Assembly (NCBI GenBank): GCA_001599935.1
Contig: BCIJ01000012.1
Span: 346,483-410,482, forward strand
Direction of reading: 5' to 3'
Source of the DNA: Holtermannia corniformis
Taxonomy: Eukaryota; Basidiomycota; Tremellomycetes; Holtermanniales
DNA length: 64,000 nucleotides
The number at the start of each line of letters is the position of its first letter. The stretch's first letter is position 1. The notes under the pieces are model-generated. The model made no database searches and was not told the DNA's origin. It saw only the letters and a program-made list of their open reading frames with translations. This document shows positions 32,401-43,139 of the stretch, one piece after another. The position numbers and the translations under genes are program-made.

Positions 32401-34813
32401 CCCGATCCTCCGCGCTACATCAACTACGGTGCTGGTGAAGCATACCCAACCCATCAGACTTTCCACCCAGCACGCTTCACACGCATCAGTAGTCGCCCGC
32501 CGCCACAAGTCATCGGATCGGCGGATGATACGAGCCCTGGCCAGGAGGAGGCTGCGGCAGCAGAGCCCGAGCCCGAGCCGATCCAGACAAACGGTCACAC
32601 CGCGCCTCCCCCTTCGGGCTTGGAGCCATCGTTTGGTGCGCTTCATATTGGTCAAGCACCGACCCAGGAGCAACCTCAACAACGCACGCCGTTCGGAGGC
32701 GTGGCCCTTCCGGGCTTGGCACAGCAACCTGAGCCTATCTCGAAGGAGATGCCACCGCCTCCGATCCCTCAGCACGCTCAGCAGCAGCAGCAACCTCAGG
32801 CACAACTTGAAACCCGCTACGACACTGCAAGTACCGCCCGTAGTATTCCCGACGATGATGACCCGATCGCACGAGCCCTGGCGGATCTTCGCCGTGACCC
32901 GCCGCCCACCGGCAGCATACGTCGCGGGCCATCCCACCGCCGGCCGGAATCGACCTACTCGCAAACGTCGGTCCGCAGCTCTCGACCGGTTGCGCCGGTA
33001 TCACCGGCTATAAGCCAATCGTCAAACAGGGCCTCATACCAGCAGCACGCGGTACCCGGCCGTCAGTCTGTGGATATGAGCTTGCTGCCTCCCGCTGGCG
33101 GTCACACGGCTGCCGCACTTGCGCGTTCCAAGGATGAGTTTGATCGGCGCAGCGCATCGGGCCCGGGCAGCCGTCAAAGCCAGCAGCTCGACTATGCCAA
33201 CTATGCCGACTCTGTCGTGGGCGCTCACCCGGCCTCTCGCCCTACCTCGCCCTCGCCGTCGGGGCATGCTGCGCCGCGTGCACCGTCGCCTGCTATGATG
33301 CAGCCCCCTGTCAACCCGTCCTCTCCAATCGCCGACGAAGTGCTTTCGCAGTACCACCAGGCGTTCCCCGGAGAACGGTCGCGCCCAGCTTCGCGCGCCG
33401 GCTCGATCTCCTCTCGCCACTCACGTGGAGGTTCTTTCGCCACTCAGCAGCCAATCGCGCAGATCCCGAGGTCGCCCAGTCCAGCACCACGCGAAGGCTT
33501 TGTCGGTATCGGTGCAGGTGGCGGCAGAAGCCCAAGCCCGCAACCGTACCAGAACGAGAGGCCCAAGTCGGGCATCTCTACTCACGGGTCACAACCGCTC
33601 GGGATTGCACTCGATGGCAGTGGCGGCGTGTCGCACGATTCCATGGCCGAGCAGTATCGCCGACAATACAGCCAGCAACCGCAGCAGCAACAGCCTCCCT
33701 ACCCGCAGCAAGCACCGCCGCAACAGCAGCCACAGCACCGCCAGTCGTATCATGCGCCACAACAGCAGCAGCAACCTATGTCGCCTTACGGTGGTCCGAC
33801 CTCGCCACAGCAGTACGCACCCCCGGCGACGATCGTTCAGCAGGGGCGACCGGTGTCGGGCTATGGCAACGCTCAGCACGGTCAATACCCACAAACAATG
33901 CAGCAGCCTCCCCAGCAGCCAGTTCAACAGGTTCAGCAGCCTCTGCAGCAACAACCTCAACAGTACGGCTATCAGCCACAGGCTCAATCACCAGCGCCTC
34001 AAGCATACACGCCTCAGAACCCTCACAGGCAGTCGAGCTACGTCCAGAACGGCACCCCCCAGCAGGCTTACGGGCAATACGGACAGCAGCAGTCGTACAA
34101 CAGAGCACCCAGTCCTCAACCGGTATATCAGCAGCAGCGTGCGCCAAGCCCGCAACCTGTCTACCAGCAGCAACAGCAACACCGCGCGCCGTCCCCTCAG
34201 CCAGTCTACGGTCAACACCGAGCGCCCAGCCCGCAGCCAGCTTATCAGCAGCACCGACAGCCGAGCCCTCAGCCCAGCTACATGGGCGCGCCGCAGCAAC
34301 AGGCACCCGCCGGGCGAAGCCCAAGTCCACAGCCTGGCGCTGTACCCGAAAATGCTCCGCCGACGGGGCAATGGTCGACTACCGGATTGCCAGTGCTGTT
34401 CTGTAAGTCACCATGTTTTTCTGGGATTGAGCTAATCGACCGCAGATGGTTCGTGTCGTGTCGACGCTTCAGCTGATCTATACTAACGGACTTGTTCAGT
34501 CAAAGCACTTTATGACTATGCAGCATCGTCTCGTAAGTGATTGGCACTTTGAGCAAGCATCAGCTGACGATTGCAGCTGCCGAATTCGACTTCCAGGCGG
34601 GCGACATCATCGCCGTTACGGCCACGCCAGAGGACGGCTGGTGGTCAGGTGAGCTATGCTGAGACGCGTCGAAATCTCACTAACATTGCTAGGCGAATTG
34701 CTCGATGAAGCTCGCCGGCTGCCGGGAAGAACCGACTTCCCGAGCAACTTGTAAGTGATACTCGGCTCCGTTAAGCGTCTACTGACATGATCGCCAGCGT
34801 GTGCTTGTTCTAA
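29420..34813 (+). CDS. F-BAR and SH3 protein of the Cdc15/Imp2/Hof1 family
   Basis: Membrane-binding scaffold of the cytokinetic ring. The F-BAR domain begins DEADFCNAFWGPGDRGFEVL and continues past a 1,668-nt intron (29782-31449) with ISIEEEYAKRLSKLSKQALG, then coiled-coil helices to ENFNSHNDILNFVQGWGTGP. A long Pro/Gln/Ser-rich disordered linker follows, with polyglutamine runs and five SPQP-type repeats at about 34105-34300. The C-terminal SH3 domain, YVKALYDYAAS ... AGDIIAVTATPEDGWWSGEL ... DFPSNFVCLF, ends at 34813. A 3-nt exon (34446-34448) supplies part of the Tyr-Val in front of the SH3. The start ATG 29420 is the best upstream Met but the N-terminus is not conserved. Confidence 0.88.
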
Positions 34814-34913
34814 TGGCTTATGAGATATGTAACGATGGATCATCTTGGAGTAATGACTTGTACATGAGAACGTTGATGCATGTCATCTAGGCCACATTAC
34901 TGCAATGCACGCT

Positions 34914-36074
34914 TCAATCCAAGCACTGAACACTGCGGAGCGGTCGCTTTACGCTCGGAGGATGTCTGCTGTCGTCCGGCAGGAACGTGGCGCCAGTGTT
35001 TGCTTGCAATTGCTGCCCCGTGCGAATCAAGGGCGAACTGGGAGCCGCCGGACGATGTTCTGCGAAAGCACCCTCACGCTCGCCCTCTCCCATCGAGGCG
35101 TCCTTCTTGACCCGCGCTATCGACGGACATTCGATCAGTGCGAATGGCCCGAGGCACTTGAGGATGAAGCAGCCGCCACCAATTGATTTGGCCCGTTTGA
35201 TGAGGGCTGTCGGGTAGGTGATTATGTCCAGATTGTACTTGAATGGCTCGAAGCCATTGACTCTGACAGCCGGCTTAACCTTCCCCCTCGAGACGCAACT
35301 CAGGCGGACATTGGGGTTCTCCCGGTAACGGTCGTAATCGAACCAACCGGGAGGAGGTGCGTGCGCCTTGTCACTGAAGGCGAGTTGCGGCCACGAGTCC
35401 CATATTGCGTCCGTGCTGTCTTTCGAGAATTCCGAAAACAAGGATGCAATGTCGACTTCATCTGCGTATCCGCTGGGTGCGTTCGAGATCGTGACCTGGG
35501 GCTGGGCGCTGGACGTGGCAGGAGGAGGAGGAAGTGCAACTGCAGCTGTGCGATACTTTGTTGAGCGCTTGATCTCCAAAGCATACGCCATCGCTTCGGT
35601 CATTTGGCGTGTAGTGTCGGCCAGACATGACTGATGACCTGCCGATGGCGAAGGTGCGAACGAGGTGACGTTGCTTTGCGGAGCATGGCTTGTACCGAGC
35701 GAAACGCTACGTTCCGAGTGGACTGTCACCGGTGGGGATGGTATGTGTTCATGGTACCATCCGGATTCGCCCTGAGGGACAATGCAGACCTGCCCATCGG
35801 TATGGGCAGGATCGGCGAGACCACCAGTGACAGCCGATGCGACTTCATAATCAAAGTCGACGGGATCGAGATGTTGGGTAGTGTGGATCTCGTCAAACTT
35901 CCGCGATGCATCCCTGATCTGGAGTGTACCGCTGGCCGTCCGGTACGTCGCGGCATTCCTGAGCGAGGGAGTCGCTGGGGTTGAATAGCCTGACTGCAGG
36001 GACGTGTGACCCGTCGAAGGCGTGGTCGCAGTACTCGACGGTTGCACATACGCCACATGCAAGTTGTGAGTCAT
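34914..36074 (-). CDS. Hypothetical protein, 386 aa, single exon
   Basis: Unrecognised. The intact frame starts at ATG 36074. The N-terminal third is Ser/Thr/Pro-rich. The middle has DPVDFDYEVASAVTGG and a stretch of small and acidic residues around EVDIASLFSEFSKDSTDAIW. Residues about 240-315 are the most structured-looking: PPPGWFDYDRYRENPNVRLS, then VRVNGFEPFKYNLDIITYPT and GGGCFILKCLGPFALIEC. The C-terminus is polar. No signal peptide or clear membrane helix. The lack of introns is unusual beside its intron-rich neighbours. It is convergent with the F-BAR gene, with about 100 bp between stops. Confidence 0.6.
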   Translation of the reverse strand: MTHNLHVAYVQPSSTATTPSTGHTSLQSGYSTPATPSLRNAATYRTASGTLQIRDASRKFDEIHTTQHLDPVDFDYEVASAVTGGLADPAHTDGQVCIVPQGESGWYHEHIPSPPVTVHSERSVSLGTSHAPQSNVTSFAPSPSAGHQSCLADTTRQMTEAMAYALEIKRSTKYRTAAVALPPPPATSSAQPQVTISNAPSGYADEVDIASLFSEFSKDSTDAIWDSWPQLAFSDKAHAPPPGWFDYDRYRENPNVRLSCVSRGKVKPAVRVNGFEPFKYNLDIITYPTALIKRAKSIGGGCFILKCLGPFALIECPSIARVKKDASMGEGEREGAFAEHRPAAPSSPLIRTGQQLQANTGATFLPDDSRHPPSVKRPLRSVQCLD

Positions 36075-36327
36075 GTTGCTATACTCTTGTGTACGGCGTG
36101 GTGGCTGTAGAAAAAGACGCGAGTGCTGGGAAACCAGGGTCCAGAGGGTGTCTCGGAAAGGGTGCGATTCTCAACACGACCGCCACACTGGCGCGCGTGC
36201 GCTGTCGACCTGCGGTAACCAGACTCATGTGGGTCGCACAGTTTTATTCAGCTAGGCCTCAGGTCGGGTGATACCACCGTGACATGACAAGATTATTGCA
36301 GTCTACGAATCTCCCAGGACTGTCTTG

Positions 36328-36609
36328 TCAGTGTCTCCAAGGCTGTGCGAGGTGGCTTGGAACAGCGCTCCTCTCTTTCTTGACACGGCGATGCGAATCT
36401 TCGAGAGCTGTCGTCTGCTTAACGGCGAAGTCGATCTCTTCTACTGTGGCCCCTTGCTTTAGATGTTCGAGATATGCCACACCTGCAGTGACGGCGGTTG
36501 AGTACATAGCGTCTAGCTCTGCTTCGTCGGTGATTGGCGCAGCAGTCGCGCTTACACGGTCAAACCATGCCGTCTTGGCGGTATACCATGCGTCTCGGGC
36601 GGTGGACAT
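36328..36609 (-). CDS. Small orphan protein, 93 aa
   Basis: Unrecognised. ATG 36609 starts MSTARDAWYTAKTAWFDRVS; the rest is helical and charged (YLEHLKQGATVEEIDFAVKQ) and ends AQPWRH. No signal peptide, membrane helix or cysteine pattern. A minus-strand TATAAA lies 34-39 nt upstream, the clearest promoter of the orphan set. The short AR-x-AWY motif and the PWR near the end recall the orphan at 7894-8154, although the similarity is too weak to call homology. Confidence 0.45.
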   Translation of the reverse strand: MSTARDAWYTAKTAWFDRVSATAAPITDEAELDAMYSTAVTAGVAYLEHLKQGATVEEIDFAVKQTTALEDSHRRVKKERSAVPSHLAQPWRH

Positions 36610-36642
36610 GACTGTGAGATGACATGCCGGCGCACCTTTGCC

Positions 36643-36648
36643 TTTATA
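36643..36648 (-). promoter_or_regulatory. TATA box of a small orphan gene
   Basis: Minus-strand TATAAA within gaggtataaaggc, 34-39 nt upstream of ATG 36609. Confidence 0.5.
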
Positions 36649-36920
36649 CCTCAAGCGCGGAGCTGACTGGTATGCCTTGCATTGTCCTATAGGCGCGAAC
36701 AAAGGAGGGCTGCCTCGACGCCGAAGCAAGCGCTCCGATTTAAATGTTCATGTGAAGGCATGCATTGCAATGCTAGCTACTGGATCATCGCTATCTACGC
36801 CTGCAGAGACAAGAGCTTGGAGTTGAAAGAATCGAAAGCTGCCGACTGCAGCAGCTGTAGCCGATCGGCGTCCACGAGTAGCGGTGGAACGGGTGGACGA
36901 GGGATCTGCGATCGTGTCAG

Positions 36921-39900
36921 TCAATGATACAAAGCGCGCTTCGAACGCACAAAGCCAGCTAGGTGGAGGGGTCCAGCGAGTTTGTGCAGTGCCGAAAGCA
37001 TTTCGCTGAGGCACGCGACTTGCTGAACATCCCGCTTGTTCGGGAAGGCGATTGGCAAGAGTTGCAAGATACGAGGGAGTGATCTAGCCAGCTCCTGAAC
37101 TTGCGCGAGTTCGGCGCCATCTGGTACACCTCCAGATTGCACAGCCGTGACGAGATCCGGCAAGCGTAGCCGAACGTCGGCATAGTCCAAGAAAAGCTGC
37201 TGAATTAGCACAAATGTGACCTGACGAAAGGACTTACCCTGCCTCCGTAGTCCCAGTTGCCGACCCGTCGATTGCGCAACGGCTCGAACAGCTTGCGAAG
37301 GAGATGAAGGTCGTCGCGCACGACTGCTTCCGACGCGAGCTTATCGATGGCGATACGGTGTGCTCGGTCATACAGGCCCGCATCTAGGAGCTGCCGGTAT
37401 TCGCCGTAAGCGTCACCTTGCGTGCCGAGTGCAGCTGCCTGAGAACGAATGAGCCTTGCGAGAAATGATCATCGGCAGAACTAACCTTGGACTCGGCCAA
37501 CCACTCTTCCGGCACCCGCATTTGTCTTGTGACAAAGATCCGCTGTTCCTCTGTAGGTTCTGGGTGGCGGAACAGCACATCCCGCACGGCTTTTTCTCGG
37601 CTGTGGTTGTCAGTCAGATCACATTGATGCTGAACCCACCTGTCGGCAAGTTGCAGATGCAGCAAGACAAACACGGCCCATTCCCATAGACCAAGCGCCT
37701 CGAGCTGCGCGGCGTAGCTGGCCGTGACGCGGTCCGCAGTCGCACTGTACCCTTCGTAGCCTTCAACATCGGCATCAACGGTCTCGCGGTCGGCAAAGTC
37801 GCGCTGCCGTAGCACTCGGGAAAGGAGGGTGTACAGATGCCAGGGTAGCCGATAGTCGAGGGGACTCGAGCTGGCCTCACGCGAGTGGAGGACGTCATCG
37901 AGAGGAAGTGTAGGATCGCTGTAAACGCGGATGAGGCCATAAAGGACGTCGGTCGGGACGGTGCTGAGTCTCCAGTCCTTGCCTCGCGATGGCTTTTCGA
38001 TGTAGGGAGGTCTTGGCGGGGCTGGTGGGTGGCTGTTCGTGATCGAGTCTTGATAATGAGCCAGGGCGCCTTCGATAGGCGCGTCGAACGAGGTGCCAAA
38101 CCAGAGGTGCAGACCGAATGCTCGCTTCCAGTCGAGTCCAGCTGACACGTGAATGTCTGCGCTTGCGTCGACTGGATCGCGCGACTTGTTCCCCAGCGAC
38201 GTGTCGACAATGCCTGCCAGAAGAGCGTAGATGCGCCGGTACGGTTTGGCAATATGGGCGTCTGCGGCGTACTCGTTCCACTTGCTCAACTGGAGCAGCA
38301 AGTCATCCTTGAACTCCTGGGGACCGCCAGCTTGCGCAATCAGAGTTGCGAGTCGGTTGTCGCCAGCGTCAATCGCGGATTGAGTCGCGCGCTCGATCTG
38401 GTTGCCTGACAGGAGTGAAAACGCCTTTGACGCGGCGTCGTCGGCTGTGAGGAGCTCGTGCTCAACCGCTGGTGACACTGCAGTCTCCAGCCACTTGGTT
38501 AAAGCAAGCTTGCGCCGGGTAGCCTCGACGCGAGATCGGACAGAGTCCGAGGCGGCAGCAGGTAGTTGCAAGTCGATCTCGTCAAACAGCGCGCGTCCGA
38601 GTGACCACACGTTGGCTTCGTGCGCGCGGTCATCCCTTGCAAATGTTGCAGCAAAGTGCCCAAAGCGAAGGTCGGCTGACGTTGCTGCCACTGGCACGCC
38701 GTCCTCGAGATCGATGGCGGTATGGTCGAGTTGTCGTTGCAAGAGGTTGCGCGCACGACTGCTCTCGGCGGTCTGAACGGTCAGCAGTGCACGCCAGCGC
38801 TCAACAACTCACCTCGTCCTGCGCTAATAGCTCGACGCGATCCAGGAAGACGATTGCCTCTTGCGTCGCGACACTGCAAAGTCAGCGACATATCGATGCA
38901 AGCAGCAGCGACTCACCCGTCCTGTTTCGCACCCACAATCTTGCCCAAGTGCACGAGCTCGCCACTCGGTCCCCATCCAGCACGGAACGACCTCCCAAGC
39001 GCCAAACCGGCATCTGCAATCGCGCCCTCGCCACCCTGCGTCACACTCTGCGCCAAAGCCGTCTTGCGATACTTTTGTCTGTGGCGCACCACCAACGGGT
39101 CTACTTCTGCGCCGAAAGAGGGCCGCTGTGAGGGTTAGCTGGTGAGTCAGGCCGAGCAAGCACGCACCCTGGCATCCCGAGCGCCAGACACGACTTGATC
39201 CTCTCCGGCCTTATCAAAACCCTGCAATGTGCGTGGAACGGGCGCGGCGTGGCGCTTGACGGGTGTCGAGCGTGCCGCCTCGGCCTTGGCTTTTGACTGC
39301 TTGAAGAGCGAAGCTTGCATGACCTGCACCTTGCGTGCGCCGTCTGGGCCGAGGGACGCCGTCCAGGGTCGGTTCATCGAGCGCACCTTTGGCTCGTCGA
39401 CTTCAATCGGCTGTTGCGCCTTTGGCTCGTCGTAGAGATCATCCTCGTCGATCCCGCTATCGTGCTGCGTCGATTCATACTCGTCCTCCTTCTCATCCGC
39501 CGATTCGTCCATGGTACGCATCGGCGGAGCGTCCGTCTCCGTATCGCTCTCCGTCTCACCCTGGTCCTCTTGCTGATACCTGCGCTCCAGCAGCGCCTTT
39601 TGTCGGTGAGCCGACTGCACCCCCTCATCCTCGTCCTCGTCATCTGAATCCAGCAAACCATACTTGCTAAAGTGCTGCACTTTGAACGTCCACACGCCCG
39701 ATTCGGCATCAAACTCGACAAACTCGGTCTCGGGCACCTTTTTCAACCGGCGGACATGGGCGTCCATCCGCGGGTGTTTACGATCCTTGATGAATTCGCC
39801 AGTCGACTTGTCTTTCGGCCAGCAGTTGTCGAGCGTGATCTTGGCGGGTACGTTGAGGCCCGAGCCGACAAGCGGCTTGTCGCTTTCGTCGGGATAGACT

Positions 39901-42825
39901 TCGCACATGAGTTCTTGGAAGACAATGATCGTGCCGAGCATGTCGGCGATGGAAGGGAGGGAAGTGAGGTCGACGTCTTGGAGGAAGGCGACTTGACCGA
40001 ACCCAAAGCGACCGGCGACAAAGTTGGGCACGGCCGTGAGTTCGAGATGGGACATGCCAGATAGGGTCGCTTGATCCGGCTGAGACCAGTAATCGCCTTT
40101 GCGGACCGGTGGGCGGTCTTGCTTTGCGCCGATGCGTGCGGGGGTGACCTGCGGTCCTCGTTGCAAGGGACTATCAACCGGACCGTTACTGCTGAACAAG
40201 CCAGGCGTGGAGCGCGGTGTGGGCGAAGGCGCAGGCAACGACTTGCCCAGGACCGACGAGAGGAACTCGCCGCCATCAATCTTCTTGTCCAGTACGAGCT
40301 TCTTGACGCTCGTGCGCGGAGCAAACGCATTCGGCGAGAGCGGCTCATCACTCAGTCCACTCAACAGACTTGAACGGCTCGCCGAGGTCGCGAGCAGAGC
40401 CGACTGAGAGCGTGCCGGGCTGGCCGGAGCATTGGTCGACGGGCTCGCAAACCCACGAAGCCGGGTGACGCGCTTGACGGAATTCGGCGTACCGTGACGG
40501 AACGGCGAAGCGAGCGGGGGGATCGGTGCCTTTTTCTTCTCCGTATAGTCGAGTGGAGGCGCCTGGAACTGGAAGAGAGGGTTGTTTCCGTACGCGTTCT
40601 GATCCACAGAGGCAGTCAACGAGGGTTGCTGTTGAGGCTGTGGCTGTTGCTGCTGTTGCTGGCCAAACGTGCTGCCGAACAGCGACGACTGCTGTTGAGG
40701 CTGCTGGTTCATGCTGCCGAATAGACCGCCAGCAGCAGGCTGCTGCTGGTTCTGCTGCGTGGACTGCCCGAGCAGACTACCGCCGCCGAACAAACCGGTC
40801 CCAGCAGGTTTCGGTGCCGTACTGGTGTTACCAAACAAGCCGCCGCCCGTGGCAGCGTTGTTCGAGCCGAATCCACCAAAGGTGGACGTCTGGGCAGGTT
40901 GCTGCGTGGTGTTGGTGGAGCCAAACAAACCCCCAGTCGGGGCTGGTGCGGCAGGCTTTTGACCAAACAAACCGCCAGAGGTGCCGGTGCCACCAAACAA
41001 GCCGCCCGTAGCCGGGGCCGCGGGCTGCTGCTGTTGGTTCTGCTGGCCGAAGAGGCCACCGCCCGTGGTCGTGTTGTTGGCGCTGGTGCCAAACAGCCCG
41101 CCAGTAGGCGCAGGCGTCGTTGTCGAGGTGTTACCAAACCCTGAGATGTCAGCTTGACGCGCCGATGATTCACAGCAACTCACCACTAAAGCTGGGTGCC
41201 GTCGTGCCCGTCGTTGCGCCACCTCCAAACAACCCTCCTGCAGGTTTTGGGGCCGCACCGCCAAACAGACCCCCTGTCGCCGGCTGCTGCTGTTGTTGTC
41301 CAAACAAGCCGCCTGTCGCAGCAGGCTGTTGTGGCTGCTGCTGTTGCTGGCCGAACCCTCCGCCGAAAAGACCACCGCCGGTCGCAGGGGCTGCCGGCTG
41401 AGTGGTCCCAAACCCTCCAAACGATGGCGCAGCGGGTGCCGCAGCAGGCTGAGCGCCGAATCCGGTTGTCGCGGGTTGTTGTTGCTGCTGCTGTTGGCTG
41501 AACCCGCCAAACGGTGAGGCCGCAGCTGGTTTCGGGGCACCAAACCCTCCAAACGTCGATGCTGTGCTCGTGTTGGTGGTACCGAAGCCGGTGCTCGGGG
41601 TCGAGGTGTTGCCGAACAGGCCGCCAGTCTGCTGAGGCTGTTGCTGCTGCTGACCGAACAGTCCACCGGTCTGCTGCGGCTGCTGAGGTTGACCGAACAA
41701 ACCTCCCGTGGCCGGTGCGGCAGGCTGAGCCCCAAAGCCGCCACCCGAGCCAAAGCCGCTACCAAAGCCGGTCGTCGGCGCAGTCGTCCCCGACGGCCCA
41801 GCCTGAGCCTGCTGGCCGAAGCCACCACCAAACGTACTCGTCGCACCGAAACCGGCGGCAGGCGGTGCCGAGGCCGTCTTACGATTCTGCTGGTAGTCTT
41901 GCACGCGTAGCTCTTCAGTGCACGCGCCCTGGTAGGGCTCCATCAAACAGATCGAGTGATACAGATGGCTCGTCTGCTTGGTGTTCTTGTCGCCTTCTTG
42001 GATCCAGGTTGGCTCGTAGGCTGGCGCGGCGGTGCCTTGGGTAGGAAGAGGTGGCTCAAGCAACTGCTTGGGTGTGTCTGGGTTGTATTTCTGCGCTACG
42101 GCACCGGTCCCGAACCCAGTCGTCTTGGCTCCGAACAAGCTGGTCGAGGGGGACGAAGTCGTTGCACCGAAAGTAGTGGCCGGCTTTGCACCGAATACAC
42201 CCGTGGTGGCTCCGCCAAAGGTGTTGGTCTGGGCCGGAGCGCCAAACGTGCTGGTCGCTGCCGACGTTAGTCGCTATCGGAGTGGGTACGGGAACTCACC
42301 GCCACCGCCAAACATGCCACTACCGGTTGCGCCGAATCCCGGCGCTTGTGGACGTGCACCGAAAGTGCTCGTTGACGCTGCAGCATTGTTGCCACCGAAC
42401 CCGCCTGTGCTAGTCAGTACTTGTGATGGCGCAGAGACTCGACGCACCAAACGAACTCGTGTTGTTGGTCGTGCCGCCGCCAAAGAGACCGCCGGTCTGC
42501 TGCTGCTGTGCGGGCTGACCGAACGTATTGGTCGCGCCAAAGCCTGTGTTGTGTCAGTCGGGCTGATCTCGCCACCGTTGAGTGTAGGGGACAATCAGAT
42601 GCACAGCTGAGCGCACCTCCTCAGGGTTGTCTGCGCACCCGCTGAGCATTAGGCTTACAGCTGCAAACCAACGACCCTTGTACAGCACACGATCGACGTA
42701 CCGGGAGTCTGCTGCTGGCCAAAGCCGGCCGTTGTCCCGCCGCCAAACAATCCTCCGGTCGGCTGTGGCTGCTGAGGCTGCTGCTGCTGGTTGTTTTGAC
42801 CCCACGTGTTGGAACCGCCAAACAT
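36921..42825 (-). CDS. Nup98-Nup96 precursor nucleoporin (Nup145/nup189 type)
   Basis: One gene encodes both the FG nucleoporin and the scaffold nucleoporin of the Y complex. From ATG 42825 the protein begins MFGGSNTWGQNN and runs through dense FG/GLFG repeats interrupted by a Gle2-binding segment (HLYHSICLMEPYQGACTEEL, VQDYQQNRK). The autoproteolytic domain follows: DYWSQPDQATLSGMSHLELT, FVAGRFGFGQVAFLQDVDLT, and the cleavage motif VQHFSKYGLL, where cleavage occurs between Phe and Ser. The Nup96 part continues through an acidic segment, then VRSMNRPWTASLGPDGARKV and a helical solenoid (SLLSGNQIERATQSAIDAGD, LPWHLYTLLSRVLRQRDFAD) to the stop at 36921. Splice junctions in the last third were followed only roughly. 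Confidence 0.88.
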
Positions 42826-43139
42826 GATCGCGAGCTGAGCCGTGCGGTCGCGACAGAGTGCGCTGGCCAGGAGGGTTGAGCGCGTTGAGCGAGATGAGGA
42901 TGAGCTGATGCGACGTTTACTGGGTTGAATCGAGTGCAGGAGGGGGTTGAATGGCCATCGGCATTACGGCGATATTACCACGTGCGTAACCCCGCGCGTG
43001 GAAAGGTTGCTAGCGCGGCTAACATGAATCAAACACGAAGCTCTCCCAGCTCTGCTAGCAAGTCTAGCAAACAGGTACCAAGCCGTCACAACCCGACACA
43101 CCGTATCAGCTGCGTCTACACGCAGCTCACGACCAAAGG
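42826..43139. promoter_or_regulatory. Divergent promoter NUP98-96 / Kv channel
   Basis: 314 bp between two start codons. A CACGTG at 42979-42984 lies almost exactly in the middle. No TATA box was seen. Confidence 0.4.

Noticed and set aside
32302..32964. 220-codon minus-strand open frame
   Set aside because: Antisense shadow of the F-BAR linker region.
33690..34330. CAG/CAA-rich tracts as a microsatellite locus
   Set aside because: They are imperfect polyglutamine-coding runs within the F-BAR linker, not a clean repeat array.
40526..41011. Plus-strand open frames over the FG repeats
   Set aside because: Repeat-derived shadows of the NUP98-96 gene; the FG/GLFG frame and the autoproteolytic domain are on the minus strand.
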